Source: Lachnospiraceae bacterium (GTDB taxonomy: Bacteria > Bacillota > Clostridia > Lachnospirales > Lachnospiraceae). From it: a stretch of DNA of 64,000 nt. The stretch is from assembly GCA_009779895.1 (NCBI GenBank), contig WRBB01000001.1:1-64000 (forward strand). Direction: 5' to 3'. This document shows, piece after piece, positions 1-8,126 of this stretch (the first letter of the stretch is position 1; each line of letters opens with the position of its first letter). A model generated the notes under the pieces. That model worked only from the letters and a program-made list of their open reading frames with translations. It was not told the origin of the DNA and searched no databases. A program made the translations under genes and the position numbers.

Positions 1-1
1 C

Positions 2-484
2 GGTTTGCCTGCGGGTTGGATACGAACTAGCGCAACCCGGTTGACCCGTACGGTAAATGTGGGAACAAACTGGAATACCATAGCATGGCCAACGGCAGCC
101 AACGTAACCCGTGCGGGCTTTACTCCAATTATGCCTGCACGCCCTACAGGAACGGTACCTGCAACAGGCGGAATGGTTAATTTTACAATAACATGGAGTC
201 AGAATTTTGTTGATATCACTTCCGTTAGAATTACAGGTACACCTACCGCCGGCTCTGTTTTAACGGCAAATGTGACTTATTCCGCTGCGGTTAGTAACCC
301 TGCGGTTCGGTTTCAATGGCAAAGATGGCAAAACAATGCATGGGTGAATATTCCGGGTGCAACGAATCGTACTTATGTACCGATTGCCACCGACGCGTTT
401 GTTCAAGTCATTGTCAGTGGTACCGGAACGAATGTATCAACAAGGCAGGCTGTATCTCCTTGGGTACAGATTCAACAACGATAG
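2..484 (+). CDS. C-terminal end of a surface protein with an Ig-like domain (partial)
   Basis: The reading frame is open from the left edge of the window, so this is the C-terminal part (about 160 residues) of a longer protein. The TTG at position 5 is not a credible start. The visible part is rich in Thr, Ala, Val and Asn and has almost no Cys. From about residue 70 it looks like a bacterial Ig-like beta-sandwich: a TGTPTAGSVLTANV strand, then a FQWQRW core, a loop, and a V-V-S-G end strand. Such domains are typical of secreted or S-layer-associated adhesins and glycan-binding proteins of clostridia, so a cell-surface location is inferred. No sortase motif or SLH repeat is seen at the C terminus. 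A strong hairpin terminator follows directly. The specific function is unknown. Confidence 0.6.
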   Translation, partial: GLPAGWIRTSATRLTRTVNVGTNWNTIAWPTAANVTRAGFTPIMPARPTGTVPATGGMVNFTITWSQNFVDITSVRITGTPTAGSVLTANVTYSAAVSNPAVRFQWQRWQNNAWVNIPGATNRTYVPIATDAFVQVIVSGTGTNVSTRQAVSPWVQIQQR

Positions 485-498
485 AATTTAAAATCAAA

Positions 499-534
499 GA
501 AAGGGGAAATCGCTATTTAGCGATTTCCCCTTTC
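499..534. terminator. Bidirectional hairpin terminator between convergent genes
   Basis: A perfect 17-bp inverted repeat (499-515 and 518-534) with a 2-nt centre separates two convergent genes. Reading rightwards the second arm ends in CCCCTTTC, and reading leftwards it ends in CCCCTTTCTTTG. The final codons and stop of the minus-strand ATPase gene lie inside the hairpin, so it serves as the 3' end of both transcripts. Confidence 0.75.
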
Positions 535-1938
535 TAGCATTTTATGATATGAAATGAGTTGTATGTTATTTTTAATGGCATAATGTTGAAGCTTTTTGGT
601 GAATTTAGATTTTGAAAAAATCACAAGCAATTTATTTGGGTAAGGAAAAAAATTACTTCGTTCCATTAGTTTTTGGGCGATATCAACATCGGTATCTTTA
701 TTTTTCCATTTACATTCGCCGATTAATAAATTGTTTTTTTCTACGCCGATTCCGATGATATCAATTTCTTCGGCTAAGTTGGTCGGTTTATGGTTTATGG
801 GATTGTTGCCCCACCATGAACCAACTTCCGAGATTAAGAAAGGTAGTTCTTTTGTCCCGTTTTGCTGATAGATCCAGTTGCGGCAAAAATGCTCAAATTC
901 GATTGCTGTAAAATCGGGTAAATCTGCTTCGATTTTTTCCCAAATTAGATTCGTTTTATTTGTTTCAATAAAGTTTTTGTATTTAGGAACATAACGGTAC
1001 CAAAAACGAAAGAGGCCGTCAGATACCACATAGAGAGGTTTCTTTTTACCGATTTTGGTAAGGGGAATCTTTTTTTCTACAATATTTAAATCAATAAGAG
1101 TATTGAGATATTTTGTAAGCACTCCGGATTCAATGCCGGTTGTTCCGATGATATCTTTCATTTCAGAGGAGCCACTTGCAATGGCAGCAATGATATCATT
1201 GTATTTGTTGGGGGTGCGTAATTCTTGCATAAGTAGGTTGCCAGGTTCTTCATATAAAAAGCTATTTTTTTGTAAAACATGTTTGATAATATTCTCTTTG
1301 CATGTCATATGATCGTCAAGCATGGATAAATACAAAGGAATACCCCCGGTAATCCCATAGATACTTAGAAAATCTTCATTCGGGATATGAGGAAGGAAGA
1401 GATGTGCTTCTTGTAGTGTTAAAGGCATCAGTTTGATTTGGCCGGTCCTGCGACCATACAATGGGCTTTCATATCCCAGAACTTGTTTTTCCATAAAGGA
1501 TATTTGAGAGCCGGTTAAAATTAACATTAGATTATTTAATTTTAAGTATTTTTTGTCAATTATTTTTTGCAATAATGATGAGATACCCTTGACTGCTTTG
1601 GCTAAATAAGGATATTCATCAATAATAAACAGTAAAGAATCTGGGTTGGATTCCGCGTGTTTTGCAATGGCTTCAAAGGCTGTTTGAAAATCTGGAAAAA
1701 CCATAGACTCCATTTCCGGTGAGAAAGCAGAAGTGATAGCTTGGCTGAGATTTTCTAGGTTTGAGGTTTCGCCAAATTGATCAGCGGTGAAAAAAATGGT
1801 TCTTTTATTTGTAGAAAATTCCTCTAATAATCTGGTTTTTCCAACACGGCGGCGCCCGTAAAGGGGAATCATTTCAAATTTTTGACTGTTAATGCGAGAT
1901 TCTAATTCTAATAATTCTTCTTTGCGTCCGATAAACAT
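517..1938 (-). CDS. AAA ATPase of the archaeal-type ATPase/DUF234 family
   Basis: A 473-residue ATPase. The Walker A motif G28-RRRVGK-T35 and a Walker B-like FIIDEY near residue 105 mark an N-terminal AAA domain of the archaeal-type ATPase_2 family. The rest fits a winged-helix segment followed by a DUF234-like C-terminal domain, in which an EID motif and GECKWK (about residues 390-420) look like a PD-(D/E)XK nuclease core. Members of this family are widespread in clostridia and archaea and have no firm role; DNA binding or a defence/toxin role has been proposed. The start was set at the ATG six bases after GGGAGGG; an upstream in-frame ATG lies inside that ribosome site. Three 15-bp direct repeats lie in its presumed promoter. 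Confidence 0.8.
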   Translation of the reverse strand: MFIGRKEELLELESRINSQKFEMIPLYGRRRVGKTRLLEEFSTNKRTIFFTADQFGETSNLENLSQAITSAFSPEMESMVFPDFQTAFEAIAKHAESNPDSLLFIIDEYPYLAKAVKGISSLLQKIIDKKYLKLNNLMLILTGSQISFMEKQVLGYESPLYGRRTGQIKLMPLTLQEAHLFLPHIPNEDFLSIYGITGGIPLYLSMLDDHMTCKENIIKHVLQKNSFLYEEPGNLLMQELRTPNKYNDIIAAIASGSSEMKDIIGTTGIESGVLTKYLNTLIDLNIVEKKIPLTKIGKKKPLYVVSDGLFRFWYRYVPKYKNFIETNKTNLIWEKIEADLPDFTAIEFEHFCRNWIYQQNGTKELPFLISEVGSWWGNNPINHKPTNLAEEIDIIGIGVEKNNLLIGECKWKNKDTDVDIAQKLMERSNFFPYPNKLLVIFSKSKFTKKLQHYAIKNNIQLISYHKMLERGNR

Positions 1939-1970
1939 AACATGCCCTCCCAAAAATGTGAGTGAAAATA

Positions 1971-2015
1971 AGGATTTGGTGTATTATAATTTAGTGTATC
2001 ATAATTCAGTGTATT
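1971..2015. repeat. Three tandem 15-bp direct repeats (iteron-like)
   Basis: Positions 1971-1985, 1986-2000 and 2001-2015 are three imperfect copies of a 15-bp unit with the shared core AGTGTAT (GGTGTAT in the first). They sit just upstream of the minus-strand AAA ATPase gene and include a TATAAT on that strand (1984-1989), so they overlap its likely promoter. Direct repeats with a one-and-a-half-turn period often bind a regulator; that role is inferred here. Confidence 0.6.
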
Positions 2016-2030
2016 AAGATACACTGAATT
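2003..2030 (-). terminator. 12-bp hairpin overlapping the stop of the membrane-protein gene
   Basis: A perfect 12-bp inverted repeat (2003-2014 and 2019-2030) with a 4-nt loop covers the stop codon of the minus-strand gene ending at 2014 and uses the last 15-bp repeat as one arm. There is no run of T after it on the minus strand, so it is a weak terminator or an operator-like structure for the next gene. Confidence 0.4.
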
Positions 2031-2835
2031 TATCATGAAGCTCTTGCAATACACTTGTGATATATTGAATATTAAGAAAAGAAAAATCGAGGTTAATTAA
2101 AAGGGCCGGCGTATTTGTCCAACCGGTCACTTTCTTTGTAATGGTTTGTGATTTCTTGCCCGCGCCCGTAATTCCTTGCCGGTCAAACACAAAAATCCCG
2201 ATATATTTCTGTACGGCAGTATTTGTAATCGCTTGCTCTAGTACTTCAATTTTCGCGATATTTTCCCAAGTGACAAAGTTTTCTCCCCATCCATATGGAA
2301 CGGTAATCCCTTTATCGGATATCATAACAATGGGTTTTCGCATCATTAGGATTACAAACAAAAGTCCGCCGCCACCGAAGAAAGCAATACCGATTATGCC
2401 AACAATGGTATATACCATTTCACCCATTTGTATGATAAATAAACTACCGGCAACAAAAGCAAAACAAATAAGGATAAACGAAAGATTCCCCCATAGAGGA
2501 CGCTTAATTGTAACTTTACCATTTTTGTCTGTTTTTACGGCTGTTCTACTAAGACGCTCTGTGATGGCGTTTGCCATATTGGAACGGATGGTACGGATTT
2601 TGTTTGTAACGGTGTTGTTTTGTGGTTTTCTTTTCTTTTTTATTATGAAATGAATCAATATCGTAGGTAATGATACAAAAATCAATAATACACCCAAGCC
2701 AAGCGCAAGATCAATATCTTCTTCGCTAAGGCTAGATGAGCCCGCATGGTAGAGTGCGTCCTCGTAATAACCATAGCCAATTAAGCCGATGCCTAACACA
2801 AGCAAGAGTAATCCGATTATTAAAATTTTCTTCAT
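2014..2835 (-). CDS. Membrane protein with a PH-like domain (STM3941-like)
   Basis: A 273-residue protein starting at the MKKILII methionine, which follows an AAAGG ribosome site; an earlier in-frame start would add an unlikely 18-residue leader. It has a hydrophobic helix at residues 5-23, a second at about 46-64, a basic stretch, then two more helices near 115-165. The C-terminal part (about 170-270) has the pattern ISDKGITVPYG...TWENI, typical of bacterial PH-like domains in the STM3941/YdbT-type membrane proteins. No function is established for this group. A promoter with a perfect TTGACA box lies upstream. The gene is divergent from the sugar locus and shows no functional link to its neighbours. 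Confidence 0.65.
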   Translation of the reverse strand: MKKILIIGLLLLVLGIGLIGYGYYEDALYHAGSSSLSEEDIDLALGLGVLLIFVSLPTILIHFIIKKKRKPQNNTVTNKIRTIRSNMANAITERLSRTAVKTDKNGKVTIKRPLWGNLSFILICFAFVAGSLFIIQMGEMVYTIVGIIGIAFFGGGGLLFVILMMRKPIVMISDKGITVPYGWGENFVTWENIAKIEVLEQAITNTAVQKYIGIFVFDRQGITGAGKKSQTITKKVTGWTNTPALLINLDFSFLNIQYITSVLQELHDKFSVS

Positions 2836-2890
2836 GTATTGACAACCTTTCTTTATAGAGACAAGTAATGTACAAAGTGATTTTACCATT

Positions 2891-2919
2891 TTTTTATGCA
2901 GTTGTTAAGTCTTTGTCAA
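2891..2919 (-). promoter_or_regulatory. Predicted promoter of the minus-strand membrane protein
   Basis: On the minus strand a perfect -35 box TTGACA (2914-2919) is followed after 17 bp by TAAAAA (2891-2896), upstream of the gene starting at 2835. The -10 match is moderate. Confidence 0.45.
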
Positions 2920-3009
2920 AAAGCACCAAAACAGCCAACGTAAACAACAGGTTCTTTCGGAATGTTTTTAGCTAATCCTACGAAAGTGAAAAAAGCATCT
3001 AGTTTTTTC

Positions 3010-3038
3010 TTGCAATTTAGCAAAACTTTGTGGATAAT
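3010..3038 (+). promoter_or_regulatory. Predicted promoter of the glycoside catabolism locus
   Basis: TTGCAA (3010-3015), a 17-bp spacer and GATAAT (3033-3038) form a good sigma-A promoter 54 bp before the first gene of the locus. The heptamer TTTGTGG at 3027-3033, at the end of the spacer, is the same as the left part of the palindrome at 19447-19462 upstream of the GntR gene. This may be a half-site for that regulator, but one 7-mer is weak evidence. Confidence 0.6.
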
Positions 3039-3091
3039 ATAAATTATAAATTATAAAATATAAAATAATAAGTTATAGAAGGGAGTAATAC

Positions 3092-3523
3092 ATGAGACAT
3101 TTTACTGGAAGCGGTCTTGGGCGGGTCGTGATCGTTGAGCTTACCAGGGGTGATTTGATTATTGAATCCGTTGAAGCTGCTTTGGCAGAAGAAGGAATCA
3201 AAAATGCAATCGTAGCCACCGCAGTTGGTTCTGTTATGAATTTGGAATATCATAGACCTTTGACCTTGGCTGAGGTTGCGGAAGATGAATATTTAAGTGT
3301 GAAAGAACCATTTGAATTGGGAAATATTGCCGGTACAGTGATTGATGGAGTGGCGCATTTTCATTTTTCTGCGGCTAGTCCAAATGGTATCCATATCGGG
3401 CATTTAGAAAAAGGAACCACGGCATTATATTTAGCGGAATTGACCTTGGTAGAGATTAAAGGAATTGATTTGGAACGCCGTTTGACACCTGAAAACGTAA
3501 GAAAGCTATTTCCGAAAAAATAG
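3092..3523 (+). CDS. PCC/PPC-domain (DUF296) protein
   Basis: A 143-residue single-domain protein of the PCC (plants and prokaryotes conserved, DUF296) family. The family signature is visible: G-x-A-H-F-H-F near residues 88-95, then a HIGHLEKG stretch with further histidines that could bind a metal, and the closing strand ALYLAELTLVEI. Stand-alone bacterial PCC proteins form trimers and their biochemistry is mostly unknown. It has a good ribosome site (AAGGGAG) and opens the glycoside locus 16 nt before the first GH2-type gene, so it probably acts in that pathway or its control. Ligand sensing or a small enzymatic step are possible; neither can be decided here. Confidence 0.8.
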   Translation: MRHFTGSGLGRVVIVELTRGDLIIESVEAALAEEGIKNAIVATAVGSVMNLEYHRPLTLAEVAEDEYLSVKEPFELGNIAGTVIDGVAHFHFSAASPNGIHIGHLEKGTTALYLAELTLVEIKGIDLERRLTPENVRKLFPKK

Positions 3524-3547
3524 TGAGTTAATGGAGGTATGAATGAA

Positions 3548-5788
3548 ATGATACGCGAAATCTATGATAGGCCTACATTAGATCTGAATGGAACATGGAA
3601 ATACAAATTAGATCAAAACAATATCGGTGTACGTCAAAGTTACTATTTGCCATCTACAAGCTATGAGACTTGGAAAGAGATTCAAGTGCCCCATAACTGG
3701 TATTTGGTGGAAGAGATTGGTGATTATTTTGGAACTATTTGGTATGAAAGAAAATTTAATGTTCCGGCTGAATTTAAAGGTCAAAGAATTTTCCTGCATT
3801 TTGAAGGCATTGACTATATCTCAGAAGTTTGGGTAAATGGTAAATACTTAGGATTCCATGAAGGTATGTTTGATCCGTTTGACTTTGAAGTGACTGATAT
3901 TGTCAATTTTGACGGCGAAAATTCGTTACTGGTGAGAGACAATGCGGACAAAGATGCCACAGAGTTTATTTTGGCGGATGAAGAGTCTACGCCTTTATCA
4001 ACACCATACAAATATCATCAGTCTAAAGGTATCACGCAAATCAAAGGACATATGATTGAAGCAATGCACCGTCCCGGTTCTATGACATCTTTTCGGATGG
4101 ATGGAAATTCCGGTGGTATTTGGGGAGATGTAACCTTAGTTGCAAAACCTGACATTTATATTGAATACGTTAAGAGTTATACAAAAGTTGGAATAAAAAA
4201 GGATTGGCTTGGCGACAAGCAAGATAAACCCGATGGCACCGGTTTAGCTGCCTTTGATGTTTATATCAATAGCAACAAGGATTATGCTGTCAAAACAAAA
4301 ATAGAATTGGACGTAAGTGCTTATAACTTTGATGACAATGCAGTCCATACCATTTCCAGAGAAGTAGTGGTTCAGCCGGGAGACAATATTTTCAAAATAA
4401 CCATCACCATTCCGGAGGTAAGGTTGTGGTGGACTTGGGACCATGGGCATCCAAGTATGTACACAGCTACAGTGAAAGTGGAAAAAGATATCGCCTCTTT
4501 AAATATCGGGATAAAGGATATCGAAACAGATGACAAAGGTCAGTGGTATTTAAATGGCAAACAGATTTTTCTTCGGGGTATGCGATATATTTCCAGTCTT
4601 TGGATGGCAGAGGCCAATGAAACATTGTGGAAGAAAGATTTTGATAAAATGTTGGATATGGATATCAATTCAATTCGTATCGGCAGCCATGTAGAACCTC
4701 GTGGTTTATACAAAATGTGTGACGAGCTTGGGCTTTTGATGTGGCAGGTATTTCCGCTTCATTATGTCATTGATGATAGTGATGATGTGATTGACAGAGC
4801 TTCTGATATGATGGTAAATATGGGACAAATGTTAACCAATCATGCTTGTATGGGTATGTGGTCTGTTTACAAAGAGCCGGAGATTTATGGCTTACCTGAT
4901 ATGCCAAATGTATATTTTAAGTTGTGTGAGATTCTCAAAGAGACTTTGGGACAAATTGACCCGGTTCGTTGGATTCACTTAGGTGATTATCGCGAGGGTG
5001 TTCAAAATATTATGATTGGTTCTTGCCAAGATGGTGACATGGATATACTCACAACAGAAATAGCACCGAACATCGTGGAGTTTGGAGCCGATTCGGTACC
5101 TTGTTTGGAGTCCTTGAAGAAATTTATTCCGGAAGATAAGTTATGGCCGCCGTGCTGGGATACTTGGGAGTATTGGGGATTATTCTTTAGAAACCAATTC
5201 AAGCGCGCACGAGTAGAAATGGGTAATTCAATTGAAGAATTTATTCATAATACGCAAAGTTACGAAGCTTTGGTGGTAAAAGAACAGATTGAAGTACTTA
5301 GACAAAGAAAATATGGTCCGGTTGCTTCTATGTATCTGTATTATTGGAGTGATGCTTGTCCGGTAATGGGTTCCGGTTTGTTTGATTATTATAGAGAGCC
5401 TTATCAGGTTTACGAGTCCATGAAAAGTGTTTATACACAAGTGTTGGTTAGTTTGGAATGGAACAAAGATCCTTATGTGATTGGCCGTGAGAAAAAATAT
5501 GATAGAACGGATGTCTTCGAAGGAAAGATTTGGGTGAACAATGACCACTTCCACGAAGTGGAAAATGCTACGGTAGCTTGGAAAATTCGTAAGAAAGATA
5601 GTGCTGCAGCTGTTTTGGAAAATGCATTTGTTGCTACTTTGGCACCGGATTCTGTAGAAGTCTTAGATAAAATCAGCTGGATTATTCCGGAAGATTATAT
5701 CGGCATTTATGTGGTTGATATGACCGTAACTGCGCAGGATGGCAAAGTTTTATCTGCCAATTCAATGGAATTTAAAGCTTGTAACTAA
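3548..5788 (+). CDS. GH2-type glycoside hydrolase homologue, copy 1
   Basis: A 746-residue protein of glycoside hydrolase family 2 architecture: jelly-roll sugar-binding domain (about 1-180, with the FEGIDYISEVWVNG signature), Ig-like domain (190-310), TIM barrel (330-640) and a C-terminal beta domain. There is no signal peptide, so it is cytoplasmic. By alignment, the acid/base Glu is E443 in YKEPE and the nucleophile is E511 in IVEFG. The residue before the acid/base, nearly always Asn in clan GH-A, is Lys442. The start was set at the second ATG, 10 bp after GGAGG, which also matches the N terminus of the paralogue; an ATG 9 bp earlier lies too close to that site. It is followed by a close paralogue. 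Substrate and activity are unknown. Confidence 0.8.
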   Translation: MIREIYDRPTLDLNGTWKYKLDQNNIGVRQSYYLPSTSYETWKEIQVPHNWYLVEEIGDYFGTIWYERKFNVPAEFKGQRIFLHFEGIDYISEVWVNGKYLGFHEGMFDPFDFEVTDIVNFDGENSLLVRDNADKDATEFILADEESTPLSTPYKYHQSKGITQIKGHMIEAMHRPGSMTSFRMDGNSGGIWGDVTLVAKPDIYIEYVKSYTKVGIKKDWLGDKQDKPDGTGLAAFDVYINSNKDYAVKTKIELDVSAYNFDDNAVHTISREVVVQPGDNIFKITITIPEVRLWWTWDHGHPSMYTATVKVEKDIASLNIGIKDIETDDKGQWYLNGKQIFLRGMRYISSLWMAEANETLWKKDFDKMLDMDINSIRIGSHVEPRGLYKMCDELGLLMWQVFPLHYVIDDSDDVIDRASDMMVNMGQMLTNHACMGMWSVYKEPEIYGLPDMPNVYFKLCEILKETLGQIDPVRWIHLGDYREGVQNIMIGSCQDGDMDILTTEIAPNIVEFGADSVPCLESLKKFIPEDKLWPPCWDTWEYWGLFFRNQFKRARVEMGNSIEEFIHNTQSYEALVVKEQIEVLRQRKYGPVASMYLYYWSDACPVMGSGLFDYYREPYQVYESMKSVYTQVLVSLEWNKDPYVIGREKKYDRTDVFEGKIWVNNDHFHEVENATVAWKIRKKDSAAAVLENAFVATLAPDSVEVLDKISWIIPEDYIGIYVVDMTVTAQDGKVLSANSMEFKACN

Positions 5789-5807
5789 GCGGAAAGGGGA
5801 ATATCTT

Positions 5808-8060
5808 ATGATAATGTTACATGAGGGTCGTCAAAAAACCGATTTGACCGGAATTTGGAAATACAAAATAGATGCTGATTTAAACGGTGAAGAAGCGGGC
5901 TTTTATCAGGCGGATTTAGATCTTTCCGATTGGAAGGATATCGCGGTACCAAACAACTGGTATCTGACAGAGATCGGCGATTATTTTGGTACAATCTGGT
6001 TTCGTACGGAGTTTGTGCCGAAAAAAATCAAAGATAGAGAAAGGGTTTTTCTGAGATTCGGTGCAGTGGATTATATTGCTGACGTTTGGTTAAATGATGT
6101 TTATTTAGGAAACCACGAAGGTATTTTTAATTCCTTTGAGTTTGATGTGACCAATCTTTTAAAAGCCGGTGAAAAAAATGTTTTGGTGGTAAAAGATACT
6201 GCCGAAAGGGAAACGACAGAGTACGTGAATGCCAAAATGGATGAGGACACACCATTGTCTGAACCTTATAGAAGACACCAGGCAGTAGCGATTGAGCAAG
6301 TGAAAGGTCATATGGTTGATGCCATGCATCGGCCGGGTTCGATGACATCTTTTCGGCAAGATGGAAATTCTGCCGGCATCTGGGATGTTGTGGAGTTGGT
6401 TGTTCGGCCGGATGTTTTTGTAGAATATGCTAAAATTTCTACGAGAGTTGTGATAAAGAAAGATTGGTTGGGAGATCAGCAAGACAAACCGGATGGTACG
6501 GCAATGGTCAGCTTGGATGTGACTTTAAATAACACCACCAAAGAAGTGGTGACGTCCGGTCTGGATGCTCTCATTTCACCTTCCAATTTTGAGAGTGATG
6601 CGATTCATACCAGAAGTCGCAAAGTAGTTTTGTCACCTGGGCGTACGACGGTTAAATTTGTTGTTACCGTAGAAGAGGCCAAATTGTGGTGGACTTGGGA
6701 TCATGGTCATCCGAACCTTTACAATTTAAAATTGAGTTTTCTTAATGACTCGGTTGATATTCGTTTTGGTATTAAGGAATGTGTCTATGATGAAAAAACG
6801 GGAGAATTGTTCCTCAATGGCAAGAAAATTTTCTTGCGTGGTATGAGATATATTTCTAGCCTTTGGATGAGTGAAGCCAATGCAGAAATGTGGAATGATG
6901 ATTTCCAAAAAATGTTGAAAATGAATATCAATTCCATTCGAATTGGTAGTCATGTGGAAAAAGATGGATTGTATTCCCTTTGTGATGAATTGGGGCTTTT
7001 GATGTGGCAAGTATTCCCACTTCATTATTGTGTAAGTGATAGTGATGATTTCATTTCCAGAGCTTCTGATATGACGCGAGATATGGGAATGATGCTCACA
7101 AACCATGCTTGTATGGGTATGTGGTCCGTGTATAAAGAGCCGGAAATTTATTTCTTGCCGGACAAACCAAATAACTATCATAGATTATGTAAAGTTTTGA
7201 AAGAAACTTTGAAACAAGTGGATCCGGTACGTTGGGTACATTTAGGGGATTATCGTGAAGGTGTTATGAACATTATGCTAGGCTGTTGTAATGATGGTGA
7301 TGTGGATGTAAATGACAAAATCATTCCGCCCCATATTGTAGAGTTTGGTAATCAAGCACTTCCATGCATGGAAACACTAAAAACGTTTATTCCGGAAGAT
7401 AAGCTAAGTGTTTGGCCGCCGGAGGACTGGGATATTTGGGAGTACTGGGGATTATTCTACTCCAATACCTTTAAATTTGCAAAGCTGCCAATGGGTAATT
7501 CTTTAGAAGAATTTATTGAAATTACACAGGATTATGAAGCAAATGCGGTGAAAGATCAAATCGAATTTTTACGTCAACGCAAATACTATCCGGTTTCTAC
7601 GATGTATCTCTATTATTGGAGTGATGCCTGTGCTATGATTGGTTCCGGGCTGTTGGATTATTATCGTCGTAAATACAAGGTGTATGATTATATGCAACAA
7701 GTGTATACACAAGTGCTCATTTCTCTTGAACCTACGATGCATCCATATCGTTTGGGTCGGGAAAAAGTGTTTGAAGTGGGTAATAGTTTCACTGCTAAAG
7801 TTTGGGTCAACAATGATCATTGGCACAAAGTGGAAAATGCCACGATTGCTTGGGAGGTAGTGGATGTAGCGGAAGAAAAAGTAGTAGCTTCCCGTAAGTT
7901 TACTTTGGATTTATTGCCTGATTCTGTGGAAATACCGGATCATATCGTCCTTCCTTTGCTTGCAGAATATGCCGGTAAAGCGTTTAAAGTAAATATGAGC
8001 GTTGTTGGTTTAGATGGTGAAGTTCATTCTGAAAATTGGTTAGATTTTAAGGTAGTTTAA
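5808..8060 (+). CDS. GH2-type glycoside hydrolase homologue, copy 2
   Basis: A 750-residue paralogue of the preceding protein, colinear over its whole length and sharing long identical blocks such as LRGMRYISSLWM, TNHACMGMWSVYKEPEIY and LYYWSDAC. Domain order is the same: jelly roll, Ig-like, TIM barrel, C-terminal beta domain. The acid/base Glu is E444, again preceded by Lys (K443), and the nucleophile is E512 (VEFG). No signal peptide is present. The start at MIMLHEG follows an AAAGGGGA site; a longer in-frame reading overlaps copy 1 and is not supported. The pair arose by tandem duplication and may differ in substrate or form a heteromer. Confidence 0.8.
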   Translation: MIMLHEGRQKTDLTGIWKYKIDADLNGEEAGFYQADLDLSDWKDIAVPNNWYLTEIGDYFGTIWFRTEFVPKKIKDRERVFLRFGAVDYIADVWLNDVYLGNHEGIFNSFEFDVTNLLKAGEKNVLVVKDTAERETTEYVNAKMDEDTPLSEPYRRHQAVAIEQVKGHMVDAMHRPGSMTSFRQDGNSAGIWDVVELVVRPDVFVEYAKISTRVVIKKDWLGDQQDKPDGTAMVSLDVTLNNTTKEVVTSGLDALISPSNFESDAIHTRSRKVVLSPGRTTVKFVVTVEEAKLWWTWDHGHPNLYNLKLSFLNDSVDIRFGIKECVYDEKTGELFLNGKKIFLRGMRYISSLWMSEANAEMWNDDFQKMLKMNINSIRIGSHVEKDGLYSLCDELGLLMWQVFPLHYCVSDSDDFISRASDMTRDMGMMLTNHACMGMWSVYKEPEIYFLPDKPNNYHRLCKVLKETLKQVDPVRWVHLGDYREGVMNIMLGCCNDGDVDVNDKIIPPHIVEFGNQALPCMETLKTFIPEDKLSVWPPEDWDIWEYWGLFYSNTFKFAKLPMGNSLEEFIEITQDYEANAVKDQIEFLRQRKYYPVSTMYLYYWSDACAMIGSGLLDYYRRKYKVYDYMQQVYTQVLISLEPTMHPYRLGREKVFEVGNSFTAKVWVNNDHWHKVENATIAWEVVDVAEEKVVASRKFTLDLLPDSVEIPDHIVLPLLAEYAGKAFKVNMSVVGLDGEVHSENWLDFKVV

Positions 8061-8126
8061 GTGATTCAGTTTGTAAATGTAACAAAAATAAATAAAAAGT
8101 TCAAAGAAAAAGAAAGGGAAAGAAAG

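Noticed and set aside
2141-2653. A 170-residue plus-strand frame
   Set aside because: It mirrors the membrane-protein gene on the minus strand, whose hydrophobic helices, promoter and ribosome site make it the real gene.
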